Below are positions 10,700 to 22,189 of a stretch of DNA of 64,000 nt, piece after piece (within the stretch, counting starts at the first letter, position 1; each line of letters starts with the position of its first letter). The stretch is from NCBI GenBank assembly GCA_030248225.1, contig JASANE010017429.1, positions 1 to 64,000 of the forward strand, read 5' to 3'. The notes below the pieces were generated by a model. It ran no database searches and was not told the DNA's origin. It was given only the letters and a program-made list of their open reading frames with translations. The position numbers and the translations under genes were made by a program. Source of the stretch: Trileptium ribeirensis (Eukaryota; Nematoda; Enoplea; Enoplida; Thoracostomopsidae).

Positions 10700-11290
10700 A
10701 TGTAGCAGGGCGCCTAATATTTGTCTTATTTGTTGCAAACCACGCAAATACAACTACTTTATTCGTATTTAGAAACCCCGAAAACCTATAGACACGTTCG
10801 ATTGACCTACATACATCTATATTGCAAAAAGTGGCGAAATTTGATTATTTTAGGGTGCCAAAATTTACCAAATTTTGCTCCGGCACCGTCCCGCACGGTC
10901 AATAGCATATTTAGTCAATATGGTGTTAAAACAATGAAACCAACTTGTTTAACGGATTGGATAACCCTATAATCCAGTAGATCATCCACAACAAGCAAAA
11001 ACTTGCTTTGTAAAATTTTTGTTTTCACTTTGTTGGGTATTTTTATTTTCACTTCGGTTGGTAGCTCGAAAACGGCAACCCTGACAAAAATGCACAACAG
11101 GAAAGTTGTAGCGAACATGAGAGTATTCTCTCTGTATGGTTTTTCGCTGGGAAGACTTTATGCCTCTATCTCGATACATAGAGCGCGAAATATCGATACC
11201 CAAATTTCAAAAACTGTGACCCTTGACCCCTTTGGTGCCCAATTTGACTACATGAAAGTGTCGAACCGCAGCCACCGCGAAATCACAACG
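10700..11290. repeat. Dispersed repeat, family E (copy 1)
   Basis: Landmarks in order: AAAACCTATAGACACGTTCG, GTGCCAAAATTTACCAAATTTTG, AACAATGAAACCA, GGTAGCTCGAAAACGGCAACC, then CTCTATCTCGATACAT and GTGACCCTTGACCCCTTTGG. The first half recurs at 55910-56280. The second half recurs twice, at 46540-46660 and 47790-47900, in the duplicated block. It is therefore an old, mosaic interspersed repeat. Confidence 0.6.
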
Positions 11291-11446
11291 CCAACTGATA
11301 CTGTAACCCCGTAACACTAAAATTTGGAACTTAAACATACATTAGCTAGTAAGTAAAACGAGTGAGCTTTATTCAAATTATGTAAGTTAAATAAATAATT
11401 TATAAAATTTTGAATTTTAGGAAAACTAAAAATTAGGGACGCGTAT

Positions 11447-11819
11447 CTGAGCTCTTCAAATTGGGGGGTCGGGGGGCTGGCATTTCTCGGTTCTCCCTGG
11501 TTCAAGCAGGTACACCTGGGCAAAATTTTGGGCTCATTGCCTCTTGGAAAATTTTTCGTTTCCAAATCGGTCCAAAGTATATAAAATTTGATCAAAATCT
11601 ATACTAAAATACCGTTCTGAAGCCAAAAATCTGGCAAATTTTGCCAAAATTTGCTTCAAAATCGTTTTCTCTACATCAAAAGCACTTTGGCAGTGTTTCT
11701 GACACGATTTTTAACCATTGTTTTCTTGGCAAAATTCCCTGGCAAAATCAGGCGCCCCCCCCGGTTCGGAACCAGGGGGCCCCCTGGCAAAATATATATT
11801 CAGCAAATGGAGAGCCCAG
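11447..11819. mobile_element. ~370-bp inverted-repeat element, family A, copy 2
   Basis: Ends CTGAGCTCTTC and GGAGAGCCCAG. It is flanked by CGTAT at 11442-11446 and again at 11820-11824, a perfect 5-bp target-site duplication. The interior matches copy 1 closely, including the GTGTTTCTGACACGATTTT segment and GGTTCGGAACCAGGGGGCC. Confidence 0.82.
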
Positions 11820-12516
11820 CGTATAAGTGATCTTGCGAAAAAAAATTTTAAAACAAAAATTTGTAAAATTTAGGCCCTGGGACCCCTGGTAGCTGTTATT
11901 TTATTTCTTTTTGATGGGATAGGGGTTGGCCAGGGATATTTTTATTATGCCGGCTATCGGAGACAAAATTGGAAGGGATTCTTCACTGAGGATGTGGTGT
12001 TCGAGGTGTGGCCAGTAGTATGCCGGCGGAAATCGTGGTCGTATTTTTTGGCGCATGCCTATTCTATTTTGGGTGCCTCGACTCGGTTAGCGTTGCGGCG
12101 TGTCTAATTCGAGAAGCTCTGATTGTAATTCTAAAACAAACTGAATAAAGGCAGTATTAGAATATCTATTCAAAGTTAATACTAGTAAACCAAGTTCTGT
12201 TTGTAGATACCACGCTAGCTTTAGCCACGGCAAGTGTTACTATCCGCCGCCTATGCATCTCGTTTGTCCAATATCTTAGCCACCTGCTTTTTGATAACCG
12301 TAGAATTCCGTTGCTGATCAAACCTCGTTTCCCAACCTTTCTAACTCAAGTTTTGAGCGTACTATTATTCTGATTACTTGTGTGTCTACATTTTTAGGTC
12401 AACGCCTAATAACTAATTGGCCTCTTGTGAAGTTTGTACGTTGCCTACCGGACGGCTAGACCCGTACGTTTATTTAATTACCTTATCCTAGTTTTTTAGA
12501 ATTACACTAATTATAT

Positions 12517-13679
12517 GCCGTTATTCAAGGAATAACCGGAACCGGAACCAGCAACCGGAACCGTCCATTTAAACCGGATCCGGAACTTAGTCTTCGAAAT
12601 ACAGTGGATTTAAAATTTGTTAAAAAAACTTTTACATTAAACTTAATGTATTGCGATGGGATTATTGCCTTTCTGAAACTTTAAAGAGACTGAGGAAGCT
12701 AATAATGTATATTTATTGATTAATATGTCGGTTTTTGGACACCCAGCGCAAAAAATGTCTTCCGCTATACACCCTTGCGTATATTGCGTCAAAATGATTG
12801 TCCTTATAGCGCATGGAGCGTAGAATAAACACTTTCGCTCTGTAGAAGAAACACTTTCGCGCTGTTTCCAGTTGCCTCCCTTCACTATACATACGTTTGT
12901 TACGTACATGTTATTCTGTAGGAAACTTGACATTATTGGTTTATATGATTCTAAGATAAAATAAAAAGAAATTATATATACTAAAATTTTCTGATCAGTG
13001 GTCAGAGACACTGTTTAGGCTAGCGTTGGGCAACCAGTGTCCGTCAGTTAGATGATAATGATGATAATTTTCCAATCGCAATGCTATAAATGAGACCAAC
13101 TGTTATACTCCTCGCACAGTTTCAATGAATACAGTTCATTGGCAAGGAGCAATTTCTGGCTGCGCTGCAGATAACATTACTTTACTTCGATGTAGACTGA
13201 TTAGCACAGTTTGCAAGCGCTCTGGCTTGTGCTTGACGCAATTTATGTTAGCCAAGCTTACAGATAAATACTTCGACGTAGCCAATACTCTGTTACCGAG
13301 TTGGACCGGTTTAAATGTAACATACTCCGCAGACTTCTGAATGTGTAAAATAGCTGCTACAAGCATCGACCTGGCTTTGTTAACAAACTCCTGCACGTTA
13401 ACATGTAAATTCCTGCTGAAATCATGTGTCCTACTTACGTTTCGCACTGTAAATTGCTGAGTAAAACCTTTTCTTTTGCTTGGTTGTATTGGAATTTGAG
13501 CATTGTGTACATATTACATAATGTTTGGACCACACAATGACGCAAAAAATGTGCAAAATTTCTTACAAAATTTTTTAACCGGAATTCCGGTTTCGGTGTG
13601 GTTTTTGCCCTTTGCGGGAACCGCAACCGGAACATGATTTTTGCCGGAACCGGAATTCCGGTTACTCTCTGGCCGTTAT
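12517..13679 (+). mobile_element. hAT-like non-autonomous element (family B, ~1.15 kb), copy 1
   Basis: Element 12525-13671, flanked by the 8-bp duplication GCCGTTAT (12517-12524 and 13672-13679). The ends are CAAGGAATAACCGGAACC and the inverse CCGGAATTCCGGTTACTCTCTG, so the terminal repeat is roughly CAGGGARTAACCGGAA. A CCGGAA-rich subterminal block lies at each end. The interior is AT-rich with ACATTAAACTTAATGTA and GAGACTGAGGAAGCTAATAA, shared with the other two copies. An 8-bp target duplication and CAGGG-type ends are hallmarks of the hAT superfamily. No transposase frame is present, so it would depend on one in trans. Confidence 0.88.
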
Positions 13680-14530
13680 ATTAATGTTCTAGTCTCCGGC
13701 CGGCTGACGAGCCGCTATAACCAGTTAGTAGCGGCAACTACTCTTTAATTCTCACAATTCTCTTCAGTCAGTTGGCCGTACCAACATCCCGCGTCAATTC
13801 GTTCCTGGTTAATTACTTTGATATCCCACGTCACGAGCTCGATCTTGGTATACTCACGTACTTCCTTCCCGAGTATTTACACAGGAGATTTCTAAAGCTA
13901 CGGGTTGTGCATTCGGAACTCTAAGGGGAGCCGTTATGGTTTCAGTTAACGCTCTTGCTCGGCTCAGTTTTTATAAGAATAATCTAATATTACTATGATA
14001 AGAATATTAAATTAGTACAGTACTCATTTGTGTAGCTTTGATTCACTCACATAAATTTTTATAGTAAGGCCCATGTATAATCTAGCAATTACTACGCCAC
14101 TATTTCCTTGATCGAACGGTCTTAATAATTGATAATAATCGCCAATTCTCAGCCAAAAACAGGAATTATGAATATTCATCGAGCGAAAAACCAGAAATGA
14201 GTTTCGTAGATAACATTAAATATAATTAGTAGACCCGAAACCACTAATAAATTCAATAGAATTTGTTTGAAATAACAACCGCCTTACTACTCCGCTATCT
14301 AGGTAATCCAAATAAGAGAATATAAAAACTCTAAACAATTAACAATATAACTCGTATAAATCGCCATGAACTATAACAGTTGCTCGTACTAGAATGTAAT
14401 CCTTTCGTAATAGTGAAGGTAAGCCGGAACTAACGCTTGCTTGCCGCTAACACTTCCGAAGCTCAACCTAGACTGAATAAAATAAAAATAAACAAAGGTA
14501 ACACATGTTAGCTAATAAAACAAACGGATG
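13680..14530. other. Non-coding stretch, nothing recognised
   Basis: AT-rich sequence between a hAT-like element and a Harbinger-like palindrome. No open frame of note and no family signature. Confidence 0.4.
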
Positions 14531-14534
14531 CTAA

Positions 14535-15241
14535 TTATGCATCATTTACCTTAAGATGTGTACAACAGGACCGGATTTTGTCACAGTCTGGCGCGGGTCT
14601 AAAGCCAAGCTTGTATAGCCGCGGTTGGCCAGTGTGACATTTTTGGGCCGATCCGGGCCCTACAAATATATATATTTAGCTAATAGTAAAGTGAGGCTGA
14701 TAAATTGTCAAAAGGGCCGTAATCGGCTCTAAAAGCCAGAAATATATAAGGACAATGGAAAATAGCTAAAAAATGGAAATTGACAATAGTTATATATTCG
14801 TAAAACATCTTTCCAGTTACAATAGCAGAATTTTCATCCATGAAAAAGCATTTTTTACATAGCTACTAGATTGGCCTGTAAAAGACGGTTAAACAAAAAT
14901 TTTGAAAATACCGATATTTACGTGTTTATTTTGCCTGAATTTATGCGCTCTGCTTTTAATTACTACTAATCTTGTCTTTTTTGGGCCTAGAGCTAAATAT
15001 TTTCGATGTAACACAATCTGCTAAACTGAATGTAATAAATATTTTTGTCAGTAGCCACTCCCGGCTATCAAACCCTGACACATAGTCAATCCCGGCCCAT
15101 ACAAACATACTAGCATAGCTTAGCTATTTACTTTATTTATGAAGGGACAGATGTGGCTGTGCGTTTTTGTCACGAGCCGGAATCGGCTATGTGATAGAGT
15201 CCGGCCCTAGGTGCACACATCTTAAAGTAAACGATGCATTA
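14535..15241. mobile_element. Palindromic MITE, possibly PIF/Harbinger-like
   Basis: Left end TGCATCATTTACCTTAAGATGTG (from 14538); right end is the inverse CACATCTTAAAGTAAACGATGCA (to 15238). The terminal repeat is at least 23 bp with two or three mismatches. Each end is flanked by TTA, a 3-bp TWA-type target duplication typical of PIF/Harbinger. The interior carries several CCGGNNTCGGC-like GC islands and no coding frame. The superfamily assignment rests only on the 3-bp duplication. Confidence 0.65.
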
Positions 15242-15244
15242 TCC

Positions 15245-16310
15245 TTTGAAAATTATCTCTGATGTTTGTTTTATGATTGTAAATTATTTACGCAATGTAC
15301 CGAATACCAATAACTAAGTCTGTAGAGTGAAGATGGTTGGCATATATGTTTTGCCCGTCAGATAGATTCTCAGGTATTGTATTTCTAAAAATCTACCAAC
15401 TTGAATGTCATATGGAATGACAAGCTGGCTGGCTAGTAATTTGCACGACTCTATTTATTATATATAAGCCTAATTTACGTGTATCGACTGCGTAAATTTC
15501 GCAACATTTTAGTTCCACTAAGCAAAGGCTTATCCTATCTAAGCTATGTCGTGGATGAAATGGTATAAAAGTGTTTTCGCGAACAAGAGAAAGAGAATGG
15601 TCAGGCGAGCTGCCAAATAGCCGTAAACTTATACATAGCTTCTTATAGATGAAAATGGGAAAAGGGAGCGTCGTAATATAGTATAGGAGGAGTTCGCTCA
15701 GGATCGGCGGCTTCTGATTTTCCGTGATACTCGAACGCCTGAAATTTCGGACTTCCGCTAGCAGGATTAGTGGAAAAGCAATCATTTTGGTGCGCAGCTG
15801 TGGATCGGACGTGCATGAATCGACTGGATTTTTGAAATTTACCGGAATTTTGGAAGAAAAGTTGACATGGATTCCTACCCGAAGTACCTTTGAGGAGGGG
15901 AAAATCGAGCAAAGCCCAGCCAGTTTATCGTGGAGAATCCTTTTTCTACTGCTAAATAGAGCTGGGTGCCTGAAATGAAAATATTACAACACAAACATTA
16001 AAAATGTTAAATAAACAAGATATCACAGTTTAGGTGTCGCAGTTTTGTCCAGCGGGTATTTTTCTGTCTTAGAGATGATATGCATCGCAAGTTGTCTAGT
16101 ATATATCACAATAGAAATATCGCAGAAAAGAAAATACGGAACTGTATATATAGTAGGCACCGGACTGGAGCGTATATGGCACTCAGACAAATATATATAG
16201 AGCAAGAACAACAACGACAACAGCATTGTTGACCATAGCAAAGCTGTGGAAACACAACAAAGAACAACACAACGACAACAACGACTCAGCAGGCATTAGC
16301 GAAGGCGAAG
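15245..16310. other. Non-coding stretch, open frames unassigned
   Basis: Open frames of 84-125 codons occur on both strands around 15400-15980, but none carries a recognisable motif and they overlap each other in antisense. No repeat family identified. Confidence 0.35.
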
Positions 16311-16760
16311 CCTGTCTAAAAAATTAACCGGCTCCAACACGGGAAGGGGGTCAAAAGAGAGACCAGGCAACAAAACAGATAGTCTGGAAACTGCGCCAAG
16401 CGAAAGAACAACAGCAAGAGCCAACCAAGAAACAGCGCTGAGCGCTGTATATAAAACGACACAGAAAGCAAGATTCGCCCAGGCAGAGGCGTGATAGGAA
16501 AGAGCCTAATAGAATCGCGACACGCAACAGTCAAGAAACGCGAGTGAAAGGCGTTTGAAGACGCAAAAAAGGCGGAGGTGTTGCGGTCCTCATAGAAGCA
16601 TGCGTTAGCAGAGCCTGCGCGCACAGCGGAGGGTGATGCAAAACGGCACAGCGCTGTGCCTTGATGCCCGTTCCAAACCCAACGGTGAGCTCGTACAGCC
16701 GCGTAATAGTTCCGACGGGAGGAGGAGGGAGGATTAGCACGAGTACGCAGCGTAGAGCTT
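16310..16760 (+). promoter_or_regulatory. GC-rich segment with TATA box and palindromes, possible promoter
   Basis: About 450 bases of markedly higher GC and CpG content than the surroundings. It contains AGCGCTGAGCGCTG directly followed by TATATAAAAC (about 16447-16457), and CACAGCGCTGTGCC near 16648. The nested AGCGCT palindromes next to a TATA box look like a promoter or a foreign insertion. No downstream gene is recognised. The assignment is inference. Confidence 0.3.
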
Positions 16761-17689
16761 ACTAAACAAAGTGTTACATTAAAGCCTAGCCGGAAGAAAG
16801 CTGATATAATATCAGGAATTATTGTATAAGCTGCAGTGTAAAAACAGCATACACGAAAGAATAATGCGCTAGTCTAAGCTATAGTTTTAATGAATTAGTC
16901 GACTAGGACAGCTGCATAGATTGGTCTGTTTGTTCGACATAGATTTACATATTTATGCATGAATAAACTTATGCCGCGCACCTGCCATTCCCTTTTGACA
17001 CTATGTACCAATCTCTATTAGCGAACAAATCATTCGTTACAATGGCCAATTCCAAATTCAAAAATTTCCGTCCGCGAACGCAGATCGACTGTTTGCAAAC
17101 GGAGTTAGGCAGTTATATTGCTTTGAAATTTGAATTGTTTTTAATTTGCTGGAATAACGATGGTTGTAATTTCAATAGAAATGATTTTCATTATATTAAT
17201 ATTACTAAATAAGCATTTCGTACTAAATAAATATTTTGATAATTCACCTGTTTAAATAAATATATTGAACCCGACGTGATCTATAATGACGTGATAAATA
17301 ACGACGTGATCAATTGGATCATAGATGTCCGGCCGGATTAGAGGACGTTATCCCCATTTGTTTGTCGTTTGGTGTTGTCTAGTGACAATGTGGTCAACCA
17401 ATAAATTTTGCTGCGCGACGCTGTCTGTCGGACGTAATTGAGAAGAAATACGCCTGTTTAGGATTCGTTAAATTACGAAGCTTCGAAAGAAGCTGTATTA
17501 ATAATAGTATGAATTATGTAACATAACAGCAACTCATCCGTTGCAGTTTAACTGCTATTCACCTTATTTCGTAATTTCACCGTGGCGTGGCTTATTGTTT
17601 AACACACTTATCTAAGTGTCACTCTAGATTTGTAACATACAATTCTAGTATTTATAAGCTATTTAACTAACATCGTAACTGCTACCATA

Positions 17690-18175
17690 ATGAATTTGAC
17701 ACTACTCTTATACTGCATTCCATTATCCTTTCACGCATTACATACCACTGGCGCACACATGTATTCTTGTGAGTACAACCTACATCAGGACTCCTGGTAT
17801 TCTGCTTCCATGACTCAAGTTTCGTTGAAACATATGTACATATATAATTTATTGCTACACACCAAATTTTATTTAAAATACATTCGTTCAGAATGCCTTA
17901 GCATTTGTATGCTTTTGTCTGCCAGACATATATCATCTCTCACTAGGGATTTGATTTTAGGCGGAGATGTAGAACTTAACACAGGTCTAATTGATTTAAA
18001 CCAATATATATATATATAAACAAGATATCGAGCGAGTTGTGCGTATGTTACACAACACAGAACCTGAGTTTACTATTCCTGCAGGAACCCGAAAAGACGA
18101 CCTCATTTTTCAATTGCAAGCTTTTAATGAATATCTGCTTCTCCAAATATGGTCAACCTCGCAAAAGAGACGATT
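17690..18175 (+). pseudogene. Degenerate leader with 2A-like motif, non-LTR retrotransposon remnant
   Basis: An open frame at 17690-18019 begins with a hydrophobic, signal-like stretch (MNLTLLLYCIPLSFHALHTT). It reaches LTRDLILGGDVELNTG, which closely resembles the 2A ribosome-skipping motif (GDVExNPGP) found at the N-terminus of many non-LTR retrotransposon ORFs in aquatic invertebrates. The essential final NPGP reads NTGL, so skipping is unlikely. Downstream, an offset frame continues protein-like to about 18175 (ERVVRMLHNTEPEFTIPAG). No endonuclease or RT follows. Seen: the motif. Inferred: the element class. Confidence 0.5.
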
Positions 18176-18179
18176 TTGA

Positions 18180-19490
18180 TGATGTGGGTAAATAGGTAAA
18201 ATTAAAATTGCCCAATTTTTTTGAAAATGTTACAAACCGTTAGTTTAAAAAGGTTACAAAATCCTACATGGTTCTTCCAAAGCAGTTAGAAAAAACAGCC
18301 TTTTACGAGGGATCCCAATGTCTGCTCTGACACAATGTGGAGCAAAAGTTTCAACTAATTTTGAACAAATGAAAAACCAAATAGTTTCTCAATGAGCAGT
18401 GTTTGGAGAATCAGAAGCCATCCTCTGCCCTTCGACATTTGAAACAATTAGCGCCGAATAGTGAAAATAATGTAAAACTACGTATTTTGAGAAACTACGA
18501 ATGCAAATTAGCATTCGTTTGTAAACAAAAGAACAAAAGAAAACGCAAGGACGAAAAAGGGATGGAGTGATATAATAGAGAAAATGGCGTCCAACCCAGC
18601 GTTTTTACGACTGTTGGGTTTTGGGGCGGGTTTTGGACCGGGAAACAGCTTGGTAGCCTGGTGGATGCCCGACAATATCTTAGAACACATTCGACACTCA
18701 GAAACGTGAAATGTTGCTTTTTATATCCCTATATCTAGCTACGTAAATTTCTGTTAACGCAATTTGTATAAAATAAAGCGCAGGGTCCGTTGTGTCGACA
18801 GCAGCGGACTTAAAAAATTTGACGATAAAACTTGATGTAAGCCTAGTGATGAATTTTAACGCCAAACAAATGCGAACCGGTTGAAAGTTGAGCTGGAATG
18901 GTATTCGAAGCAACTAACTCCTGTTTTGGATCCGCAAGCAAGCGTTTTACTTTACCGAACGAGCTATCAATGCCCGAGTTCACACCAGATATAAGCCAGT
19001 AATACTCAACGTGGTCCATCTATCAGCAACTACCACTGGCCCTTTTATATACTATATATCTTGCATAATTAAACTTAAATTTTTCATTTATTTCATTAAT
19101 CATTATAAGCACCCAATTAAGCAGGGACTTAGGCTGGGTGAGCTGCAGGACTGTCGATTCTGGTTTTGGTAAGGCCACAAAAATCCGACCTACCCAATAC
19201 GATCTCCATGCTAGATACTGAATTTTTAATTCGGTCCTAGCGATAGGAGCTTGAAGATAAAGAGACGTGGAGGCAACCAGTTGAAATATTGGGCCGCAGT
19301 AGAATACCCAAGACATACCGCCCTTGTATCTACAAGCATGTGTTTTATACCCAAAGGCAGAGGCATAGGGTTGGGCCGGGCCCAGGATTTTTGATTCTGG
19401 CTTCGATAAGGTGCCAATAAATTCCGACCGCAGGCAGTAGAATCCAGCCACTTTGAGAGGTATCTAAATATTTCATTTAGACGTAGCGTT
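18180..19490. other. Non-coding stretch with a weak internal duplication
   Basis: Two related segments, near 19130-19190 and 19370-19430, share GATTCTGG(T/C)TT..GATAAGG-like sequence followed by ATCCGACC/TTCCGACC, suggesting an old repeat. Nothing else recognised; open frames on the minus strand here have no family signature. Confidence 0.3.
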
Positions 19491-19499
19491 TAGAGCATT

Positions 19500-19805
19500 A
19501 CATGTTCATCGGAGGACAATGGGATTATCTCCACCAAGATGGGATCCCCGTTGGGGCACCCATCTTTCAAGATTCTCCCATGCCGAAGCCTCGCCGAAAA
19601 TTTTGGGAAAAAATGAGGAAAACTTGAGCCAAAATGGAAAATTGTGGGACATTCGGCAAAATGTTGGGGAAACATTTTAAAATGAGTGCCCAAAAATTTG
19701 GCATCCAAGCAATAAAACCCATCCTCCCCACAACCTGCACTCCCACGTCGTCAGCCTGATCCTTCTCATGACGACCTTCCCCGTCGCACACCCTATCTCC
19801 CTTGG
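19500..19805. repeat. Dispersed GC-rich repeat, family D (copy 2)
   Basis: Begins ACATGTTCATCGGAGGACAA, then an A-rich middle with GGGAAAAAATGAGGAAAAC, and ends with CTCATGACGACCTTCCCCG. The order of landmarks matches the repeat at 8460-8830. A possible more diverged relative lies at 20085-20395 (CATGTATGCCGAAGCAGG to GCATGTATGCC). Confidence 0.45.
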
Positions 19806-20912
19806 ACTTCTACATACCAGAAGCCTGAATCTGCAACGCCCAAGAAAGGAAGATCTAGCCTCAGGGGAACAATCCCTCGGTCCCTCAATTGCGCTGGTTT
19901 GGCTCTAACACAACATGTTGGGGTTTGCGTCGATAGTTCGAGAGGTTCGAGTTTTCGAAAGAAGCTGGGTAAAGTTAGTCATTTCATTCCTACATTGAAT
20001 GTTTTATATCACCTAGACTAAGCCTGTGAGTTGAAATAAGTCTAGGCTTTTGTAGGTTCAACTTAAAATAACACAATAATCTTAAGCCATGTATGCCGAA
20101 GCAGGGGTTCAGGGGGCCTAAACCCTGAGGCCTCGGCATCCTCCAGAGGCCATAGCAATGCTTGAGGGTTCTCTTTTGGCATTCCGCACCGCACCAGCCC
20201 GGTAGCCGAAGGATCGCGGAAAGTTTTTGCAGAAATTGGTAGAACTATGATGAAAATGGCAAACATGGGTTGTCGATGGGGGTGGTCAAGTTTCTTCAAC
20301 AATCCAAGCAGTACCTCCCTTGAACAACTCCACTGCCTCCTCCAGTCGACTCCAACTCCCCCGAGGCCTCGCAGTGACCGCATGTATGCCTTACATCAAC
20401 ATGCTATATAAAATCGTATGGCTCGAGTCGTAAGCCTCAACCATCGTAGAGGTTTTTCAACATTAACTCGTCAAACATTGCTCGATTCAAATCTATTACT
20501 TTACAAAGCATGTAAAATCCGTATAAATATAGAATTCTGTTAGGGAAACCCGTCAGAAAGTTTGAACAAATTTAATTAATCAACAGGCCAAATGATATAA
20601 AATGTCATGAGTAAATTTAGGAAAATGCCGGGTTATCATACTAAACGTATTTAAGATTTATTTGGTTGTACTCATCAACTGCAAAAAAATGTTTGTGATA
20701 TGCTTAGCTAGTCTTTCTGCTTTTTTCCCTAAATATTAGTGCCTATGAACTATCGGGGTTTTACCAGATGCTACAAGGCTAGACTAGGCTACGAGCGGGT
20801 CCCCGGTCCAAACCCGCCCCTAAACTTCAAAATATACTAAAAATCCTGGGTTGTACATCAATTTCTCTAATAAAATGTAACACCCAATCACAACAGAAAG
20901 AGTACAAGTGGT

Positions 20913-21505
20913 GTTTTATGCAGAGCCGCCGTTAGTACCCCCTACCCCCCTATGGGGGCCTCGTCCCTTGCAGGGGCCTCATCTCATGGCCTCTGGGTGG
21001 CGTTGAAAAGGTGAAAAAGTTGGGAGCCGCAGCACAACCTCAAGCACCTTTCGCAAAGTAAATGTACACGGTATACAAAGGTAACCTCAGAGTTAAGAAG
21101 TCTAATCGTGAGTATGAGTTTAACCGTTCCGTGGTTCAAAGTTAGAGTTTTTACTGGGCGCCTGTTTTACGGACATACACGAAAATTTATTTAGGTCAGC
21201 GTCTATGCAACTAATGTATAGCATTTGGTGTGAAATAAACTAGTAGAGGCCTTGAGGCCCCTGGTTATATTCCGGTGCAAAATAGTGCAAAGACTGTTTA
21301 TAAAATTATGGCCATGCATACTATCTTAATTTAAAGAACAGCTCTCAAATTTAAGGGTACGCGGTCTTTGCAAATTTTTAAGAGTATAATGTCTTAAGGT
21401 AAGTGTATTGGAAAACGATTACATTAGTTAAGAAATGTGATAGGGGCCTCGCAGCCTGCTGGGGGGAGGGGCCTCGGACATCCTAGCGGCGGCCCTGGTT
21501 TTATG
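20913..21505 (+). mobile_element. hAT-like MITE (family C), 577 bp
   Basis: Element 20921-21497 with ends CAGAGCCGCCGTTAG and CTAGCGGCGGCCCTG, a 15-bp terminal inverted repeat with two mismatches. It is flanked by the perfect 8-bp duplication GTTTTATG (20913-20920 and 21498-21505). CAGRGCCGCCGYTAG-type ends with 8-bp duplications are typical of hAT elements. The interior contains repeated GGGGCCTC blocks. No transposase frame. Confidence 0.88.
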
Positions 21506-22140
21506 CACAGTTTGGGTTAAGTCGAAAACATTACCATAGTAGTTCGATCTGTAAAAAAGATAAATCAAAAGCAAGTTGCTAACTCGAAACACTTCCAACC
21601 AAGAGATGACTCTGCTTAATGTTGAATCGGCACGTACCACTGAATTTCCAAACACCCCTTCAAAAGTATTCCCATCAGTAAACTGAATGTTGTATTTATA
21701 CCATTCAATGCAATTCATCAGACTAAACGTGAAAGCCGGAAAGACAATATCCATTCATTGGTGATGAATGGTAATATTGTTAATAAATAAAAATAATAGT
21801 TATATTAAATATTTTGAATCATATTCCAAACTTTTTTCACTCCTTCCCCCTCACAGAAGGATAACGAAACTTAAGGATAAGGTAAAAATGAGCTATACGT
21901 GCGAAGAAAAGATCCTTGTCCAAATAATACACCGAGTGAAGAATAATACGGTTATTGTAAACTTTATACATCAGATATTGCATTCTGAAGAAATGGTGTA
22001 TATGATGTGGTAAAAATGATATGGTATAAAATTCCAGTACCAAATGTTTTAATAAATAATATAGTACGACATTGAATCCAACGCCCCGAAATAAACCAAA
22101 CCAGATATGTAACAGTTGATTATACACAAACGATGAAGAA
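21506..22140. other. Non-coding stretch, nothing recognised
   Basis: A minus-strand open frame of 108 codons (21754-21428) runs into the hAT-like element and has no recognisable motif. Rest AT-rich. Confidence 0.3.
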
Positions 22141-22189
22141 AGAAGACGAAAGTGAGTCTAGTATTATTTAGTTGTTCAGGACTCCTCTT

